Source: Microbacterium sp.
GTDB lineage: Bacteria > Actinomycetota > Actinomycetes > Actinomycetales > Microbacteriaceae
Reading direction: 5' to 3'
NCBI GenBank assembly: GCA_031286555.1
Contig: JAITUD010000445.1
Coordinates: 1-8,886 of the forward strand
DNA: 8,886 bases
Positions 6,300 through 8,886 of this stretch are shown piece by piece (position 1 is the first letter of the stretch; every line of letters begins with the position of its first letter). The notes under the pieces were generated by a model, which made no database searches, was not told the DNA's origin, and worked only from the letters and a program-made list of their open reading frames with translations. The position numbers and the translations under genes are program-made.

Positions 6300-8210
6300 G
6301 TGACCCATGTGCTGCAGAACGTCGTGTTCCCGCTTGACCGAGACCCCGACCTGCTGCCGCTCTACGCCGACCCCGAGACTTGGTCCGTCATCGACGAAGT
6401 ACCGGTCCGCGTCTCGAATCGGGCGCATCTGGGCAACATCCTCGGACGCACCAGGGCACGCATCGTCGCTGGTCGACGGGTGTCGATGGGCACCTACTTC
6501 AACGCCTTCCCTGCCTCGTACTGGCAGCACTGGACCAGCGTCCGCGAGGTACGCCTCACTGTGCGGACGACCGGGCCGGCGACGATCCTCGTATACCGAT
6601 CCAACGGTTCGGGCGTTCGCCAGCGCGTCGACGATCGCGAAGTCACGGGTTCCGCCGTCACGTCCTTCGATCTGCCGTTGACCGAATACTCCGACGGCGG
6701 ATGGCTGTGGTTCGATGTCGTCGCCGATGAGAAGCATGCCGTACTCGAGGGCGCTGTGTGGACGACCGAACAAGAGCCCGCGCGACAAGGGAAGGCCTCA
6801 CTCGGCATCACGACGTACAACAAGCCGGACTACTGCATCGAGACGCTGCGTGCTCTTGCCGATGCTCCGGACGCATTGGACCTGATCGACCGCATCTTCC
6901 TGGTCGACCAGGGCTCTCAGCTGGTCGCCGACCAAGAAGGGTTCAGCGACGTCGCAGGTCGGCTCGGCGAGACGCTGTCCGTCATCCAGCAGAACAATCT
7001 CGGCGGATCCGGCGGCTTCGCCCGTGCCATGCATGAGACGCTGCAGCGTCCGGAGAGTGATTTCGTTCAGCTGCTCGATGACGACGTACGGCTGGAACCG
7101 GAGTCCCTGCGCCGATCGATCGTCTTCGGGCAGTTCGCAACCAGCCCCGTGCTGGTCGGCGGGCACATGTTCGACCTGCTGGATCGCCCGAAGCTGCACG
7201 GCTGGGCCGAGGTCGTGGACGAGGGCCCATTCATGTGGCGCAATCTGTACCAGAAGCGGATGCCGCACGACTTCGGCGTCGCGAACCTGCGCCAGTCGCC
7301 GCTGCTGCACATGCGCATGGACGCCGATTACAACGGCTGGTGGATGTGCTTGATCCCGGTCGCCGCGATCCGCGAGGTCGGGCTTTCTCTCCCCGCCTTC
7401 ATCAAGTGGGATGACGCGGAGTTCTGCCTGCGTGCCGGTGAGGCCGGGTATTCGACGGTCTCGTTGCCCGGCGTCGCGCTGTGGCACGTCTCCTGGGTGA
7501 ACAAGGACGACACGATCGACTGGCAGGCTTACTTCCACGCCCGCAATCGCATCGTGGCCGGCCTGCTGCACTCGAACGTTCCGCGAGGCGGGCGCCTGCT
7601 GGTGCACAGCCGACGGGTCGACCTGAAGCACCTGATGATGATGCAGTATTATCCTGCGGCGCTGCGCGCACGGGCGCTTCGTGATGTCCTGTCAGGACCT
7701 GCGCACATGCGGCGCAACCTGGCCACCGCCATGCCCGCGGCGCGCGCGCTCGCCGCCGAGTTCCCAGAGACCGTGGTCCACCGCGACCCCTCGGTGGTGC
7801 TGCATTCTCGGCGCGGACGGCAGGTGTACACCCCCCGCAAGCAGAACGAACTCGACAACCCCACCGGGCTTCGCCTGCGCTGGTTCACCCTGAGCACACT
7901 GGTCTCGCACTGGATGCGCCAGCCCGATCCTGCGAATGTCGCCCAGCCGGAGGCCGAGTTCGGCAAGGATGACGCTCAGTGGTGGCGGCTGCCCGCATTC
8001 GACAGTGCCCTGGTCAGTTCGGCCGACGGCTCAGGCAAGAACATCTACACACGCGATCGCGCGAAGTACCGCCGGATGCTGCTGGACAGCGTGCGACTGC
8101 ACCGGCAGCTGAGACGCCGCTGGCCCCAACTGCAGCAGGAATACCGCGACGCACTCCCCGAACTCGTCTCCGATGCCAACTGGCAGCACATCTTCGAGGA
8201 GCAGTCTTGA
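6300..8210 (+). CDS. glfT2: GlfT2-type galactofuranosyltransferase (polymerising)
   Basis: The 636-residue protein matches mycobacterial GlfT2 (637 residues) along its length. GlfT2 extends galactan on the cytoplasmic face of the membrane by adding galactofuranose from UDP-Galf in alternating 1-5 and 1-6 linkages. The N-terminal beta-sandwich carries the family hallmark TYFNAFPASYW (65-75) and SDGGWLWFD. The GT-A domain holds NNLGGSGGFAR (232-242), the metal-binding D260-D261-D262, the acceptor-site tryptophans W347-W348 in DYNGWW, the catalytic W370-D371-D372 and H396 in LWHVSW. W347, W348, D371, D372 and H396 fall at the same numbers as recalled for the M. tuberculosis enzyme. The KDDTIDWQAYFHARNR block and helical C-terminus with DRAKYRRML also match. 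GTG 6300 is preferred over upstream in-frame starts because alignment to the family begins there and a TAGGAT/AGGA element precedes it. The next transferase overlaps it by 4 bp. Exact linkage made by this enzyme is inference. Confidence 0.9.
   Translation: MTHVLQNVVFPLDRDPDLLPLYADPETWSVIDEVPVRVSNRAHLGNILGRTRARIVAGRRVSMGTYFNAFPASYWQHWTSVREVRLTVRTTGPATILVYRSNGSGVRQRVDDREVTGSAVTSFDLPLTEYSDGGWLWFDVVADEKHAVLEGAVWTTEQEPARQGKASLGITTYNKPDYCIETLRALADAPDALDLIDRIFLVDQGSQLVADQEGFSDVAGRLGETLSVIQQNNLGGSGGFARAMHETLQRPESDFVQLLDDDVRLEPESLRRSIVFGQFATSPVLVGGHMFDLLDRPKLHGWAEVVDEGPFMWRNLYQKRMPHDFGVANLRQSPLLHMRMDADYNGWWMCLIPVAAIREVGLSLPAFIKWDDAEFCLRAGEAGYSTVSLPGVALWHVSWVNKDDTIDWQAYFHARNRIVAGLLHSNVPRGGRLLVHSRRVDLKHLMMMQYYPAALRARALRDVLSGPAHMRRNLATAMPAARALAAEFPETVVHRDPSVVLHSRRGRQVYTPRKQNELDNPTGLRLRWFTLSTLVSHWMRQPDPANVAQPEAEFGKDDAQWWRLPAFDSALVSSADGSGKNIYTRDRAKYRRMLLDSVRLHRQLRRRWPQLQQEYRDALPELVSDANWQHIFEEQS
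8196..8201 (+). promoter_or_regulatory. Ribosome-binding site (GAGGAG) that fixes a TTG start
   Basis: GAGGAG, inside the end of glfT2, lies 5 nt before TTG 8207. There is no in-frame ATG or GTG nearby that would include the conserved first strand (AIVIVTYNR), so this site and the TTGA overlap define the start. Confidence 0.65.
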
Positions 8211-8886
8211 CCGCCGCCACGTTCGATCCCGCCTCCGCGGCGATCGTCATCGTCACCTACAACCGCTCGCACCTGCTGCAGGGGCTGCTCACCAGCATCC
8301 GCATGATGGACCCGAAGCCGGGCCGTGTCGTGATCGTCGACAACGCGTCGTCCGATGACACGACCGAGGTCGTCGAGTCGTTCCGCGCAGATCTCGGCAC
8401 TGAGATAGTGTACCGCCGGTTGGAGACCAACACCGGTGGGTCCGGAGGCTTCAGCGAGGGCATGCGCACCGCCTACGAGCTCGGCTCCGAATGGATCTGG
8501 ATGATGGACGACGACGTCGAGGTGCTCCCCGACGGCCTCGCCCGCATGGGTCACTGGTCCGAGCGGTTCAAGAGCATCCAGGGCCGCCGGTACGACTACG
8601 ACGGCAGCGAGTTCTACTGGCAGTACCGCATCGCGGAGCGGATGGGCATCCCGATCCCGTTCGCGCCCTCCGGCTTCGACGGCACCGGGTTCAAGGAGAT
8701 GAACAGCGGATGCTTCGAGGGCATGTTCATCCACCGGTCGATCGTCAAGGAGATCGGTCTTCCCGATCCGCGCTTCTTCATCTACTGGGATGACCAGCTC
8801 TACGGCTGGCTGGCGTCGCGGCGGACCACGGCCGTGATCGTGGACGAGTTCGTGCTGCGCCGCACCCGCGAGATCGTGCAGTGGGA
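8207..8886 (+). CDS. Family 2 glycosyltransferase, GlfT1-like (3' end outside window)
   Basis: Reading from TTG 8207 gives 226 codons open to the right edge. It is a GT-A family 2 transferase: AIVIVTYNRSHLLQGLLTSI (12-31), VVIVDNASSDDT (41-52), NTGGSGGFSEGM (75-86), the metal-binding D101-D102-D103 in WMMDDDVEV, and a YWDD motif (193-196) in the position of the catalytic acidic pair of galactofuranosyltransferases. The NTGGSGGF plus DDD plus WDD set resembles GlfT1 and GlfT2, so transfer of galactofuranose or a similar sugar is plausible. An extra stretch at about 124-160 (YDYDGSEFYWQY and neighbours) is not one I recall in GlfT1. There is no N-terminal membrane segment, so it is probably cytoplasmic or peripheral. 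The 4-bp overlap with glfT2 (TTGA) and a good ribosome-binding site imply coupled translation. It could equally be a rhamnosyltransferase-like starter enzyme. Confidence 0.85.
   Translation, partial: MTAATFDPASAAIVIVTYNRSHLLQGLLTSIRMMDPKPGRVVIVDNASSDDTTEVVESFRADLGTEIVYRRLETNTGGSGGFSEGMRTAYELGSEWIWMMDDDVEVLPDGLARMGHWSERFKSIQGRRYDYDGSEFYWQYRIAERMGIPIPFAPSGFDGTGFKEMNSGCFEGMFIHRSIVKEIGLPDPRFFIYWDDQLYGWLASRRTTAVIVDEFVLRRTREIVQW

Noticed and set aside
1..8886. Mobile element, CRISPR array, tRNA or horizontally acquired defence island
   Set aside because: No transposase, integrase, repeated spacer structure, tRNA-like cloverleaf or marked composition shift was seen. All seven genes fit chromosomal envelope and housekeeping functions.

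Overview
This is a high-GC chromosomal window from an actinobacterium. A WhiB regulator, a GlfT2-type galactofuranosyltransferase, GC-rich third codon positions and the style of the membrane glycosyltransferases all point to the Actinomycetota. The overall look suggests Microbacteriaceae, perhaps Microbacterium; that genus guess is inference. No rRNA, tRNA, CRISPR array, insertion sequence or phage gene is visible. No stretch over about 200 bases lacks a gene; the longest gap (2141-2322) holds a terminator and a promoter.

Left half, minus strand (read right to left): manA (mannose-6-phosphate isomerase, 3444 to 2323), a strong stem-loop terminator, then whiB (2140 to 1826) behind a near-consensus promoter, then the start of a large membrane-anchored family 2 glycosyltransferase (1742 to beyond the left edge). 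In mycobacteria whiB2 also lies close to manA and other sugar-activation genes, so this half resembles a conserved actinobacterial neighbourhood.

Right half, plus strand: a polysaccharide gene run diverging from manA across an 89-bp gap. It holds two adjacent, related O-antigen ligase/polymerase-like (Wzy_C) membrane proteins overlapping by 4 bp, a full-length GlfT2 family galactofuranosyltransferase, and a second family 2 glycosyltransferase that overlaps glfT2 by 4 bp, starts at TTG and runs off the right edge. Together they look like part of a pathway that builds, and then polymerises or attaches, a galactofuranose-containing envelope polysaccharide. ManA would connect fructose-6-phosphate to the mannose and GDP-mannose pool on the other strand.

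All four genes that are not overlap-coupled and lack a good Shine-Dalgarno sequence carry a TAnnnT hexamer 6-9 nt before the start codon, which suggests leaderless transcripts. whiB differs: it has a 17-bp-spaced -35/-10 promoter, a short leader and a clear GGGAG ribosome-binding site. The main points of interest are this promoter pattern, the tandem Wzy-like pair coupled to GlfT2 in what is probably a mycolate-free organism, and the reduced catalytic motif of the leftmost glycosyltransferase.
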